DNA of 64,000 nt. Origin: Fannyhessea vaginae DSM 15829 (GTDB taxonomy: Bacteria > Actinomycetota > Coriobacteriia > Coriobacteriales > Atopobiaceae). Shown piece after piece: positions 20,039 to 28,879 of the stretch (within the stretch, counting starts at the first letter, position 1; every line of letters starts with the position of its first letter). Under the pieces are notes generated by a model that was not told where the DNA came from, searched no databases, and saw only the letters and a list, made by a program, of their open reading frames with translations. The DNA lies in contig NZ_ACGK02000005.1 in NCBI RefSeq assembly GCF_000159235.2, forward strand, positions 1 through 64,000, written 5' to 3'. The position numbers and the translations under genes were made by a program.

Positions 20039-21313
20039 CTAGCGCGCAAGCCATGCAAGCGCAGCTACAACTGCGGCTTCAAAACCGCGGTCAAGCGTTG
20101 GCTGCAAATCGGGTGCAAAATGTGGGCTATGGTTTGCAGGAGCATTATTCATATCCACAAAGCCTCCCAGCGTCCAAAATGTATAGGGACAACCCCATTC
20201 ATCAGGGATATAAGAAAAGTCTTCCGATACACTTTGAGGCTCGCCTTGCAATGATTGCTTAGCAAAATACGAGGTAAAGGCTTCTTGAACGCGCTCGGTG
20301 GTGTCTTTGTCATTGCTTGTAAGAGGTCCTCTATCAAAATATTCAATATCGGGCGCAATCGTGCAACCTGCTGCGTCACATTCTGCACGAACAATGCGCT
20401 CAATTGCTGCAAAAAGGCGCTTTTCAAGCTCGGCATTATAGGTTCTGGTATTAAGCAATAACACGGCATCGTCAGGTATGATATTCGCTTTATTCCCTGC
20501 CGATACAGAGCCAATAGTGAGCACGACCCGCTCATCTGAGGGCATCTCGCGCGACACAATAGTTTGCAAACGCATAATCACACTTGCCGCTAAAACAATT
20601 GGATCGGTTCCTAGTTCGGGCATACTACCATGAGAGCCCTTACCATGTAAGGTAATGCGAATAGAATATGCTGCCGAGAAAAATGCACCTACTTTTGTTG
20701 CTACACAGCCTCCTGGGAGCGTGGGCATAACGTGCTGGCCTAAATACACATCGGGCTTGGTAAACTGTGTACATAAGCCCTCGCAAATCATAGACAGCGC
20801 ACCTTGGCCCACTTCTTCGGCAGGTTGAAATATACCAAGATAGGTTCCCTTCCAAGCGTCTTTATGCACACTCAGCGCTTTAAGTGCAGAAAGCAGACTC
20901 ATAATATGAAAGTCGTGACCGCACGCATGCATGGTGGGAACACTGGCGCCAGTTGTGCTGTCTTGCACAGTATACGTAGATGCATAAGGCTTTTGTGACG
21001 CTTCTTTAACAGGCAGACCATCAATATCGGCACGCATAGCAACACACGCACCATCACCATTTTGGATACGCGCTACAAGTCCTGTTTTACCAATACGAGT
21101 TACCTCTATATGCGAGGCTCGTAACTCGTCATATATTCGCTGTGATGTCCACACTTCTTGAAACGCTGGTTCGGGATGTTGATGAAACTCTTTATATAAG
21201 GCAACGCGCGCGTCCCTTGTTTGATCAAGCCCGCTTAATACTAGCGAAGCACTGGCTTTTATCTGCGATTTTGTAGGTAATACTGAGGTAGTTGTATAAG
21301 TGTTAGATGTCAT
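20039..21313 (-). CDS. M20 family metallopeptidase/amidohydrolase
   Basis: A 424-residue M20D-type hydrolase (N-acyl amino acid or hippurate hydrolase group). Landmarks are HQHPEPAFQE, the metal site MHACGHDFH, the catalytic glutamate in QPAEEVGQGA, the dimerisation-domain sequence GKGSHGSMPE and the C-terminal ANHSPHFAPD. It likely binds one or two metal ions and cleaves N-acyl or dipeptide substrates in the cytoplasm. The first 25 residues are Thr/Ser-rich and not part of the domain, so a slightly later start is possible. Confidence 0.88.
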   Translation of the reverse strand: MTSNTYTTTSVLPTKSQIKASASLVLSGLDQTRDARVALYKEFHQHPEPAFQEVWTSQRIYDELRASHIEVTRIGKTGLVARIQNGDGACVAMRADIDGLPVKEASQKPYASTYTVQDSTTGASVPTMHACGHDFHIMSLLSALKALSVHKDAWKGTYLGIFQPAEEVGQGALSMICEGLCTQFTKPDVYLGQHVMPTLPGGCVATKVGAFFSAAYSIRITLHGKGSHGSMPELGTDPIVLAASVIMRLQTIVSREMPSDERVVLTIGSVSAGNKANIIPDDAVLLLNTRTYNAELEKRLFAAIERIVRAECDAAGCTIAPDIEYFDRGPLTSNDKDTTERVQEAFTSYFAKQSLQGEPQSVSEDFSYIPDEWGCPYTFWTLGGFVDMNNAPANHSPHFAPDLQPTLDRGFEAAVVAALAWLAR

Positions 21314-21404
21314 AATAACTTCGATTCACACGAATTGTGTTAGTGACTAGCATGCACACGTCATGAAAAACATCTGACATGCCACCAAGAGCCTAGTACA
21401 GCTT

Positions 21405-21450
21405 TACGTAGCTTTATGTTCACACAAAGCACAGAACACAAAGCTACGTA
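21405..21450. repeat. inverted repeat between thrS 3' end and M20 gene
   Basis: TACGTAGCTTT (21405-21415) pairs with AAAGCTACGTA (21440-21450), and TTC/GAA adds inner pairs. It lacks a T-tract on the minus strand, so a terminator role for thrS is doubtful. Confidence 0.45.
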
Positions 21451-21507
21451 TCTGAGTTGTTTTTGTACTGCTCGTCTTTACGTTGTGACCTAGACTTTTA
21501 TACTGCT

Positions 21508-23286
21508 CTAGTCTTCTTGATTGTCTTGACGAGAAGAAATTTGAGCTTGAAGCAGTGCAACAAAATCATCAAACGCATATTGCTTGGTGGTGTTGGTACG
21601 ATCTCGTACCGAAATATTGCCTGCTTGAGCTTCTTGTTCGCCTACGATAAGCATATAGGGAACGCGGTCAATTGAGCGCGCCTCACGGATTTTATAGCCA
21701 ATTTTTTCGTCGCGATCGTCCAGCTTTACTCTAATCTTAAGGTCGCGTAGTTTCTGCGTAAGTTCGCGTGCATATGCGCGTGTTTTTTCGGAAACTGGCA
21801 AAACCTTTACTTGCAAAGGTGCCAGCCATACAGGGAATTTGCCTTCGTACTGCTCAATAAGCATGCCAATAAAGCGCTCAAACGAACCAAAGCCTGCGCG
21901 GTGAATCATAATCGGGCGCTTCTTTTGACCGTCTTTGTCAACATATTCAAGGTTAAAGTTGTGTGGGAATTGGAAGTCAAGCTGAATAGTTCCACATTGC
22001 CACGTACGGCCTAAGCAGTCTTTAAGATGGAAGTCGATTTTTGGCCCATAAAAAGCGCCGTCGCCCTCGTTAATCGTATACTCAAGACCCATAGTTTCCA
22101 AAGCGTTGCGCAAGCCGTCTTCTGCAGTTTTCCAATCTTCGTCTGAGCCCATGGAATTTTCGGGGCGTGTAGACAGCTCAACTTTATACGGAAATCCAAA
22201 TTGCTTGTAGTATGCGGTAATAAGGTGCGTAACCTCTGCAACTTCATCACAAATTTGATCGGGACGAATAAAGAGGTGCGCATCATCCTGCGTAAACTCA
22301 CGAACGCGGAACAAGCCGTGAAGCGTACCTTTAAGCTCGTGACGGTGATCAAGACCTGCCTCTGCCAATTTAAGCGGCAAATCACGATACGAACGAGGTT
22401 TGTTCATATATACCAAACAAGCACCAGGACAGTTCATAGGCTTAATGGCAAAATCTTCTTCGTCAATTTTTGTGGTGTACATATTTTCTTTGTAGTGATC
22501 CCAATGACCAGATGTTTCCCACAATTTACGCGAAAGGATAACAGGCGTTTGAATTTGCTCGTAACCAAATTTTTCTTGCATTTCTTGCCAATAGTTCATG
22601 AGTGCATTGCGGATACGCATACCATTGGGCAACCAAAACGGAAAACCAGGGCCTGCTTCGTTGACCATAAACAGATCCATTTCGCGACCAATCTTTCTGT
22701 GGTCACGTTTTTCTGCTTCTGCCATAAGGCGTTCATGCTCGGCAAGCTCTTCTTTTGTTACAAATGCAACACCGGATATACGGGTAAGCATTTCGTTATC
22801 ACTATTAGCTTTCCAATATGCACCCGAAACTCCCGTAAGCTTAAAAGCTTTTGCCATCTTGGTGTAGCACACATGCGGGCCGGTGCACATATCAACGTAT
22901 TCACCTTGCTTATAGAAGGTAAGACGTGTGTCCTCAGGAAAATCGCCAATATGTTCTACCTTAAATTTCTCGCCACGCTCTTCAAGAAAAGCAATTGCTT
23001 GGGCGCGTGGCAATTCAAAAGTTTCAACTTTGAGATTCTCTTTTGAGATTTTTTTCATTTCTGCCTCAAGAGCAGGTAAATCATCTTCGCTGATTTTTAC
23101 GCCCTCGGGGAATTCCATATCATAATAAAATCCTGTCTCGGTTGCAGGACCATATGCAAAGTGAGCCTGGGGATATAAACGTTTAACTGCCTGTGCCAAC
23201 ATATGTGCACATGAATGACGAATAACGTGCTCTTCCATGTCTTTAGGACATTCTTCCACGCGTCCATCGTTATAGAGAATCTTCAT
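21508..23286 (-). CDS. thrS: threonyl-tRNA synthetase without TGS domain
   Basis: A 592-residue class II synthetase that charges tRNA-Thr. The ATG at 23286 follows AAAGG by 8 bases and starts MKILYNDGRVEECP; a longer frame to 23307 lacks this. The protein starts almost directly at the editing domain (HSCAHMLAQAVKRLYP, and MCTGPH), so the usual ~60-residue N-terminal TGS domain is absent. Catalytic zinc ligands are the cysteine in KPMNCPG and the histidines in HGLFRVREFTQDDAH and IHRAGFGS. The C-terminal anticodon-binding domain is intact. No T-box leader is seen upstream. Confidence 0.95.
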   Translation of the reverse strand: MKILYNDGRVEECPKDMEEHVIRHSCAHMLAQAVKRLYPQAHFAYGPATETGFYYDMEFPEGVKISEDDLPALEAEMKKISKENLKVETFELPRAQAIAFLEERGEKFKVEHIGDFPEDTRLTFYKQGEYVDMCTGPHVCYTKMAKAFKLTGVSGAYWKANSDNEMLTRISGVAFVTKEELAEHERLMAEAEKRDHRKIGREMDLFMVNEAGPGFPFWLPNGMRIRNALMNYWQEMQEKFGYEQIQTPVILSRKLWETSGHWDHYKENMYTTKIDEEDFAIKPMNCPGACLVYMNKPRSYRDLPLKLAEAGLDHRHELKGTLHGLFRVREFTQDDAHLFIRPDQICDEVAEVTHLITAYYKQFGFPYKVELSTRPENSMGSDEDWKTAEDGLRNALETMGLEYTINEGDGAFYGPKIDFHLKDCLGRTWQCGTIQLDFQFPHNFNLEYVDKDGQKKRPIMIHRAGFGSFERFIGMLIEQYEGKFPVWLAPLQVKVLPVSEKTRAYARELTQKLRDLKIRVKLDDRDEKIGYKIREARSIDRVPYMLIVGEQEAQAGNISVRDRTNTTKQYAFDDFVALLQAQISSRQDNQED

Positions 23287-23638
23287 ACTCTGCCTTTCCG
23301 CAGACAAGCATCCACAACATGCTTTTACTGCTTAAGCGAACTGTATAGGTATACATGCTGATTTACCGTTCAAACAATGAAATGTCCATTGGCTTGTACT
23401 ATCAAAAAATTGCTACGTACGACAACTACGTAACAAACATTTTTGACACAACCCATTGCAATAAAAGGATTGTTGTACATGCAAACGGTAAGCAAACATG
23501 TATTCGTATTGCGAGTTTATCACAAGTCATGTGCTTTACGTCTTAAATATTCACTCGTATAAGGTACCTCCACATTGCATGATATGCTTACCTAACATGG
23601 CAGTGATTACTAACGCTGCGTACTTTAGGGAGGTTTTC
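23287..23638. other. divergent intergenic region between thrS and pepC
   Basis: 352 bases with no supported gene. A TACGT...ACGTA inverted repeat lies near 23415-23433 and a TTGACA near 23442, but I cannot pair it with a good -10. No T-box specifier or antiterminator is recognisable. Confidence 0.4.
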
Positions 23639-24991
23639 ATGAATTTTATGCACAGCATTTCTTCTGAAGATATTTTTCGCGCTCATCACAGCTTTGTTGA
23701 TGAACGCGCAAATCAAGTTGCAAAAAATGCAGCAAGTTCTAACGGTGTACGAAAAGCAGCACGTGTACCCGAGGGCGTTGCGCAAAATACGCTTGATTTT
23801 GATATCGAAGTAACGCAAGGAAAGCGCTGCAATCAGCAGCGTTCTGGGCGTTGCTGGATGTTTGCGTCACTTAATACCATGCGCTACCGCATTATCAAAA
23901 AATATAATCTTGATACCTTTGAGCTTTCGCAAGCATATCCCCTCTTTTGGGACAAAATGGAAAAAAGTAACTGGTTTTTGGAGAACATCATCGACACCGT
24001 TGACGAAGATTTACACGGTCGCCTTGTTTCGTTTTTACTCACCGATCCTATTGGCGATGGTGGTCAATGGGATATGTTTAAGAGCCTGGTAAAAAAATAT
24101 GGCGTGTGCCCCAAGGAAGCCATGCCCGAAACAGCAAATTCGTGCAACACATCAGACATGGATCGCTATTTAACTCGTTATTTGCGCGGTTGTGCGCATA
24201 ATTTACGTGAAACGCACGAAGCAGGAGCGGCAGAGGAAGATCTCTACGAGATGAAAAAAGAGATGATGAACAACATTTATCATTTGCTTTCTATCTGTTT
24301 GGGCGAGCCTCCTGTATCCTTTGACGTTCGTATGCGCGATAAAGATCACAAGCTCGTACTTTCAGGAACATTTACACCGCAAGAATTTTTCAAGCGTGCT
24401 GTTGACATGAACCTTGATGATTATATTTCTCTTATTTCGGCACCAACTGCAGATAAACCGTTTGGTCATACCTACACGGTTTCTCGTTTGGGCAATGTTT
24501 GGGAAGATCACGGCGTGCGCTATCTCAATTTGGAGCCGTCCGAGCTTAAGCGCGTAGCTATTGCCCAGCTCAGCGATAACTTGCCTGTGTGGTTTGGTTG
24601 CGATGTAGCGCAATCGTACTTGCGCGATGAGGGTATGATGGATCTTGGTGCGCTTGATGTAGACGCGTTATTTGGCTTTGAGGTTGAAGGCTGCATGGAT
24701 AAAGCTACACGCCTTGATTACGCAGAATCACTGATGACTCACGCTATGGTGCTTGAAGGTGTTCGTTTAGACGAAAACAAAAAGCCCGTTATGTGGAAAG
24801 TTGAAAACAGCTGGGGTAAAGACCACGGTCGTGACGGCTTTGATACCTTGTCGGATGCATGGTTTGATGAATATGTGTATCAGGTTGTTGTAGACATAAA
24901 GTATTTAACCGCCGAACAACGAGCTGTATTTGAGCAAGAAGAAGCGCGCGTACTTGAACCGTGGGATCCTATGGGTTCACTTGCACGATAG
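23639..24991 (+). CDS. pepC: aminopeptidase C, bleomycin-hydrolase family (C1B)
   Basis: A 450-residue cytoplasmic cysteine aminopeptidase. GGGAGG lies 7 bases before the ATG at 23639; a longer in-frame reading back to 23498 is rich in Cys and Ile and lacks a ribosome site. The catalytic cysteine is in NQQRSGRCWMFASLN, the histidine in LMTHAMVLEGV and the asparagine in KVENSWGKDHG. The C-terminus, which gates the hexamer cavity in relatives, ends MGSLAR. It trims N-terminal residues from peptides, a role in peptide nutrition. Confidence 0.95.
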   Translation: MNFMHSISSEDIFRAHHSFVDERANQVAKNAASSNGVRKAARVPEGVAQNTLDFDIEVTQGKRCNQQRSGRCWMFASLNTMRYRIIKKYNLDTFELSQAYPLFWDKMEKSNWFLENIIDTVDEDLHGRLVSFLLTDPIGDGGQWDMFKSLVKKYGVCPKEAMPETANSCNTSDMDRYLTRYLRGCAHNLRETHEAGAAEEDLYEMKKEMMNNIYHLLSICLGEPPVSFDVRMRDKDHKLVLSGTFTPQEFFKRAVDMNLDDYISLISAPTADKPFGHTYTVSRLGNVWEDHGVRYLNLEPSELKRVAIAQLSDNLPVWFGCDVAQSYLRDEGMMDLGALDVDALFGFEVEGCMDKATRLDYAESLMTHAMVLEGVRLDENKKPVMWKVENSWGKDHGRDGFDTLSDAWFDEYVYQVVVDIKYLTAEQRAVFEQEEARVLEPWDPMGSLAR

Positions 24992-25044
24992 CTTGTATGA
25001 TAGCTTGTGCGCGCCTACTTGCGCGATAGCTTGCACGATAGTTT
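24985..25044 (+). repeat. short direct repeats after pepC
   Basis: The unit CGATAGCTTG occurs with small changes around 24985, 25000, 25025 and 25037, with GCGCG between. It is a local, imperfect array starting at the pepC stop. Confidence 0.4.
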
Positions 25045-25125
25045 GCGGTCCTATTCATGTATACGCAGCACTTGCATAAGCGTGACATCCTAACAGGATA
25101 TCTTCATTCTTTTCTGATCTTTGTA

Positions 25126-25166
25126 TATGGGCACATCGAGAACATGACGATGTGCCCATATTATTC
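25126..25166 (+). terminator. rho-independent terminator after pepC
   Basis: A 13-bp perfect stem, 25126-25138 with 25148-25160, has a 9-base loop followed by TTATT. Confidence 0.8.
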
Positions 25167-25265
25167 ACATGTTGAACACACACAAAAAATCCTTTAGGAA
25201 ATATTTAGTTGCTCATGTAAACTATTTTTCCTAGTGTAAAGCAAACGATCCAGATAAGGATGAAC

Positions 25266-27066
25266 ATGAAAAATATACACCGCATTGGAGCAGTTATCGC
25301 AGGTTTAGCTCTTGCATATCCGGCACCGCTTGCTATGGCAGTTACTCAAAACACAGCAAGCAATCAAGCACAAACTATCGCTGCAACACAGCCAGCACGA
25401 GTTGTTACACAAGATGATGTTAACGAGGCACAAAAAAAGCTTGAAGACGCCAATAATAAAGTCCTGCAAACACAAAAAGAGCTTAAAGATGCACAAGGCA
25501 AACTTGATGGCGCTCAAAAAGATTTAGCAGAAAAGCAAAAGCTTGCTCAAACTGCCGAGGAAGAAAATAAACAACTTCCTGCGGTTGATGAAGCTGAGTT
25601 GAAAAAAGAACAAGGCGAATTAGACACGCTCAAAGCAGCACAAGAGCAGGCGAAAAATGACAAAGATGCCGCCGATAATGATGTGAAAACAAAAGAGGAA
25701 GCCCACACAGCACTCGCAGAGAAAAAAGATAAAACCCAAAAAGACCACGAGACAACCGTAGAAGCTGGTAAAAAGCTTGCAAGCGATAAGAACGACGCAC
25801 AGGAAAAAGTAACTCAAGCTACAAAAGCCTTAGAAGCAAAAGTTAAAGAGCACGAAACTAAGCTGAATAACATTCAAAAAGAACTTGAACAAAAAACAAA
25901 CGAGTTCAATGGTCTTGAACAAGACAAAACTTCTAAAGAAACCGAACTCAAAGCAAAAGAAGCTGAGCTGAAAAAACAAGAAGACATTTCAAAAGCAAAA
26001 GATACAGAAGCAAAACAAGCAGAAGCTCAACTGCAAACATTGAACGGTAAAACGGCTGGATTAGAAGCCAACAAAAAAAACAAAAGAACAAGATGTTAAA
26101 GATATCGAAAACGGTACAAAAGTTGGCAATTTACAAACAGCACAAACTGAAGCTGCGCGAGCTGCACAAGCTTTAACAGAAAATCAGAACGCCATTCAGG
26201 CACAAACACGAAAGAAAACAGCTGCTGAAGAGGCAAAGCGTCAGGCAGATGCACAAGTAGCCGCTCTTAAACAACCTATTGAAGATCTGAAAAAAGGACT
26301 TCATACCACTAATTTTAATTTCAACTTCAAAAAGGCAGTGAAACAACAAAAAGAGACCGAACTCACCCAAGCAAAAGAAAAAGCAAATCAAGAAAAGCAA
26401 CCACTTGAAGCAGCAAAGAATCAAGCAGATGCTCAACTTGCAGACCTTACTCAAAAAGTAGAGGAAAATACGCGTCTTGCGGCTCAACAACTTGCAAGTG
26501 CAAATGAAGCAAGCACCCAAGAGGCAAACGCTGCACGCCAGCTCGAAGAAGCTAAAACAAATGCGCAGACTGCTCAAACAACGCTTGAGGAAAAAACGCA
26601 AGCATACAAAGATAAAAAGAGCACCGTTGATGAAATGCAGGAGAGGTTTAACACTAAAGCTGCTGCTCAAAAGAAAGAAGATTTTGCCAAAAAGGATGCT
26701 GTAGAAGCTCAAACAACACTTGATACGCTGAATCAAACAATAACAGCTAAAACTGCGGAACTCGAGACTGCAAAACAGGCTGCAACGCAAGCACAAACCG
26801 CTTTTGAGCAAATTAAACAACAAGCACAAGCTCAGCAAAACCAACAGCCCCAACCAGACCAGAACGACAAACAAGGTCAAGGCGCAGCAGATGGAAAGCA
26901 TGATGGCAATAACGACAAACACACAACTAACAAGTCGTCTCAACCTAAACACATGAGCAGCTCTCCCAAAACAGCGGATTCAACTTCTATTTCGCTTGGT
27001 TTTGGCCTTCTTTCGCTCGGTATGAGTGCAATAAGCTTGGGTCTTATGAAAAAACGCAAAAAGTAA
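25266..27066 (+). CDS. secreted cell-wall-anchored coiled-coil protein, frameshifted in an A8 tract
   Basis: The ATG at 25266 follows AAGGA by 5 bases (an ATG at 25260 overlaps that site). A signal peptide (MKNIHRIGAVIAGLALA, cleavage after MAMA-type alanines) leads to a long Ala/Lys/Glu/Gln heptad-rich coiled coil. The frame stops at 26097-26099, after eight A at 26073-26080. Removing one A joins it to the next frame, in which the coiled coil continues without interruption to 27066, for about 599 residues. The end is a sortase-like signal: SPKTA variant, hydrophobic stretch, KKRKK. A 13-residue NFNFNF segment interrupts the coil. Function is probably a surface stalk; the frameshift may be phase variation, decay or a sequencing error. 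Confidence 0.8.
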
Positions 27067-27155
27067 TCAAATTGCTTGCGTACACACTATGCGCAACTTG
27101 TAACGCAACAATCGCGCACGTACAGCTTTTTGGTTAATGCGATATGTAAATTTTT

Positions 27156-27190
27156 ATCCACCCTTTGATAGTCAAGGGGTGGATTTTTAT
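27156..27190 (+). terminator. rho-independent terminator after coiled-coil protein gene
   Basis: ATCCACCCTTTGA and TCAAGGGGTGGAT form a stem (one G-T pair) with a TAG loop, followed by TTTTAT. Confidence 0.85.
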
Positions 27191-27444
27191 ACAAACGATA
27201 TTCAAAGCGCAGGAATCTTCTCTATCATACCCATGTATCCATCACCGCAGAAACTCTATGCACCATAACTCTTAAGAACGTGTTTGTTCGTTCAATCATG
27301 CATACCACAAACAAAGATAACCGCGCATATTTTCTAGCATTTTTTTGTTATATCTATGATGTGCGCATTAAACCCGCCAAACTAGAGCATTCTTAACTAT
27401 GCACCTTTACCGTGTAAAGGACTTGTTAACGAAAGGACACTCGC
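27191..27444. promoter_or_regulatory. MFS gene upstream region with inverted repeat
   Basis: 254 bases. CCTTTAC-CGT-GTAAAGG (27404-27420) lies directly before the ribosome site of the MFS gene and could be an operator or mRNA hairpin. Otherwise nothing is recognised. Confidence 0.4.
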
Positions 27445-28845
27445 TTGTCACAAGAAATCTCTTCGAGTACGTTTCCGCATAGGCTCAATCAAGCTCACAC
27501 ACATGTACATGACACCACCGCAAACTCTCATCAAGAACCTGCAGAGGAACTGAACGAACACTCTAAGCAAGAACCCGCGGTGGCTATGAACGTAATATCT
27601 CGCCAAGAACCTACACAGCCTATAAACACAAACCATACTCATCAATCCATTTATACGCGCGATGTAATTTTGGTTATGGCAGCATCATTTTTCTTTATGT
27701 TTTCTACTATGCTGGTAACGCCGCTCATTAATGGCTACGCCCTTACGCTTGGCGTAAGCGCAGTTATTGCCGGAATCATTACCGGATCAATGAGCGTAGT
27801 TTCTCTTTTCTTGCGTCCTATAGCCGGAAACATTACCGACCGTTTTTCTAAATATCGGCTATCTTGTATTGCAGGCGTACTTATTTTTATAGGTGTTGTT
27901 GGCTATTGTATTGCTCCTAACGGATTTTGGCTTATTATCTTTAGACTTATTAACGGTACGGGCTTTGTGCTTGCAACAGTATGTATGACTACGTGGTTAG
28001 GTTTTCTTGTTCCGCGCAATCACGTGGGCGAGGCTATGGGCTTTTACGGGCTTATGAATGCTCTTGCTATGGCAATCGCTCCTGCAGTTGGAATTTATTT
28101 TTATAAAATTATCGGCTACCGAGAAGCCCTTATGTTAGCAGCTGGTGCCGCATTCATCATGCTAATTGTTATCCAATTTGTAAGCAATCACGCATACCCT
28201 GTTGCACAACACACAAGCTGCGCGACCTCTACAAACACATGTTCTATTGAATCAAAAGTGCCGTGGAGAAACGTTAAGATCCTTCAAAAAGACGCGTTTC
28301 CTATTACGTTATTTATGATTTGTTTTTCTATACCCTACTTTGCAACGCAAGCCGATTTGGTTGAATACGTGGCGGACGCGTCACTTGAAGTATCAAGCGG
28401 TCTATTCTTTATAATATACGCAATTGCGCTGCTCATCATACGTGTTGTCTTCAAAAAATACTTTGATTTAGTAAGGTTTGGCATATGGTTTTGGATAAGC
28501 ACCATTGCTATGGCAGGATATTTGCTTATGATGTCGTTCATGTCTAACGACATTCTTATGAGTATTGCCGCGATTCTGTTATCAATTGGATACGGCGTTA
28601 TTTATTCGGTAAACCAATCAACTGCCATGATGCTCGCTCCTCGAAGCGAACAAGGTCTTGCAAGTTCAACATTTTATATTGGTCTTGATATTGGCATGGC
28701 TACAGCACCAATGATTGGCGGTGTATTGGCAACGTGTGTTCCTCACGCACTATTTTTCCCTGCTATGCTTGTGTTATTGCCGCTTGCTTGTATGGTATAT
28801 GGGTGCTATCGCACGAGTTTGAATAACGCTATCAATCACGATTAA
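27445..28845 (+). CDS. MFS transporter
   Basis: A 466-residue major facilitator with 12 hydrophobic segments from about residue 72. The TTG start follows GAAAGGA by 7 bases. The loop between helices 2 and 3 is GNITDRFSKYR, the MFS motif A. The first 70 residues are hydrophilic with a repeated QEPA element (HQEPAEE, KQEPAVA, RQEPTQP) and no counterpart in normal MFS proteins. It is a putative exporter; the substrate is not visible. The gene is convergent with phosphoketolase, 34 bases apart. Confidence 0.85.
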   Translation: MSQEISSSTFPHRLNQAHTHVHDTTANSHQEPAEELNEHSKQEPAVAMNVISRQEPTQPINTNHTHQSIYTRDVILVMAASFFFMFSTMLVTPLINGYALTLGVSAVIAGIITGSMSVVSLFLRPIAGNITDRFSKYRLSCIAGVLIFIGVVGYCIAPNGFWLIIFRLINGTGFVLATVCMTTWLGFLVPRNHVGEAMGFYGLMNALAMAIAPAVGIYFYKIIGYREALMLAAGAAFIMLIVIQFVSNHAYPVAQHTSCATSTNTCSIESKVPWRNVKILQKDAFPITLFMICFSIPYFATQADLVEYVADASLEVSSGLFFIIYAIALLIIRVVFKKYFDLVRFGIWFWISTIAMAGYLLMMSFMSNDILMSIAAILLSIGYGVIYSVNQSTAMMLAPRSEQGLASSTFYIGLDIGMATAPMIGGVLATCVPHALFFPAMLVLLPLACMVYGCYRTSLNNAINHD

Positions 28846-28879
28846 CACCGCCAGCTAAAACAGCAACAAGCAGCGCGCT

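Noticed and set aside
22201-23046. 281-codon plus-strand frame inside thrS
   Set aside because: It is antisense to a complete, well-conserved thrS; Phe/Cys/Thr-rich as expected from the reverse strand.
23287-23638. T-box leader of thrS
   Set aside because: No antiterminator consensus or terminator is found; the region is divergent with pepC.
26173-26952. 259-codon minus-strand frame with many Leu/Cys/Phe
   Set aside because: It is the reverse of the Lys/Glu/Gln/Ala coiled coil; no ribosome site.
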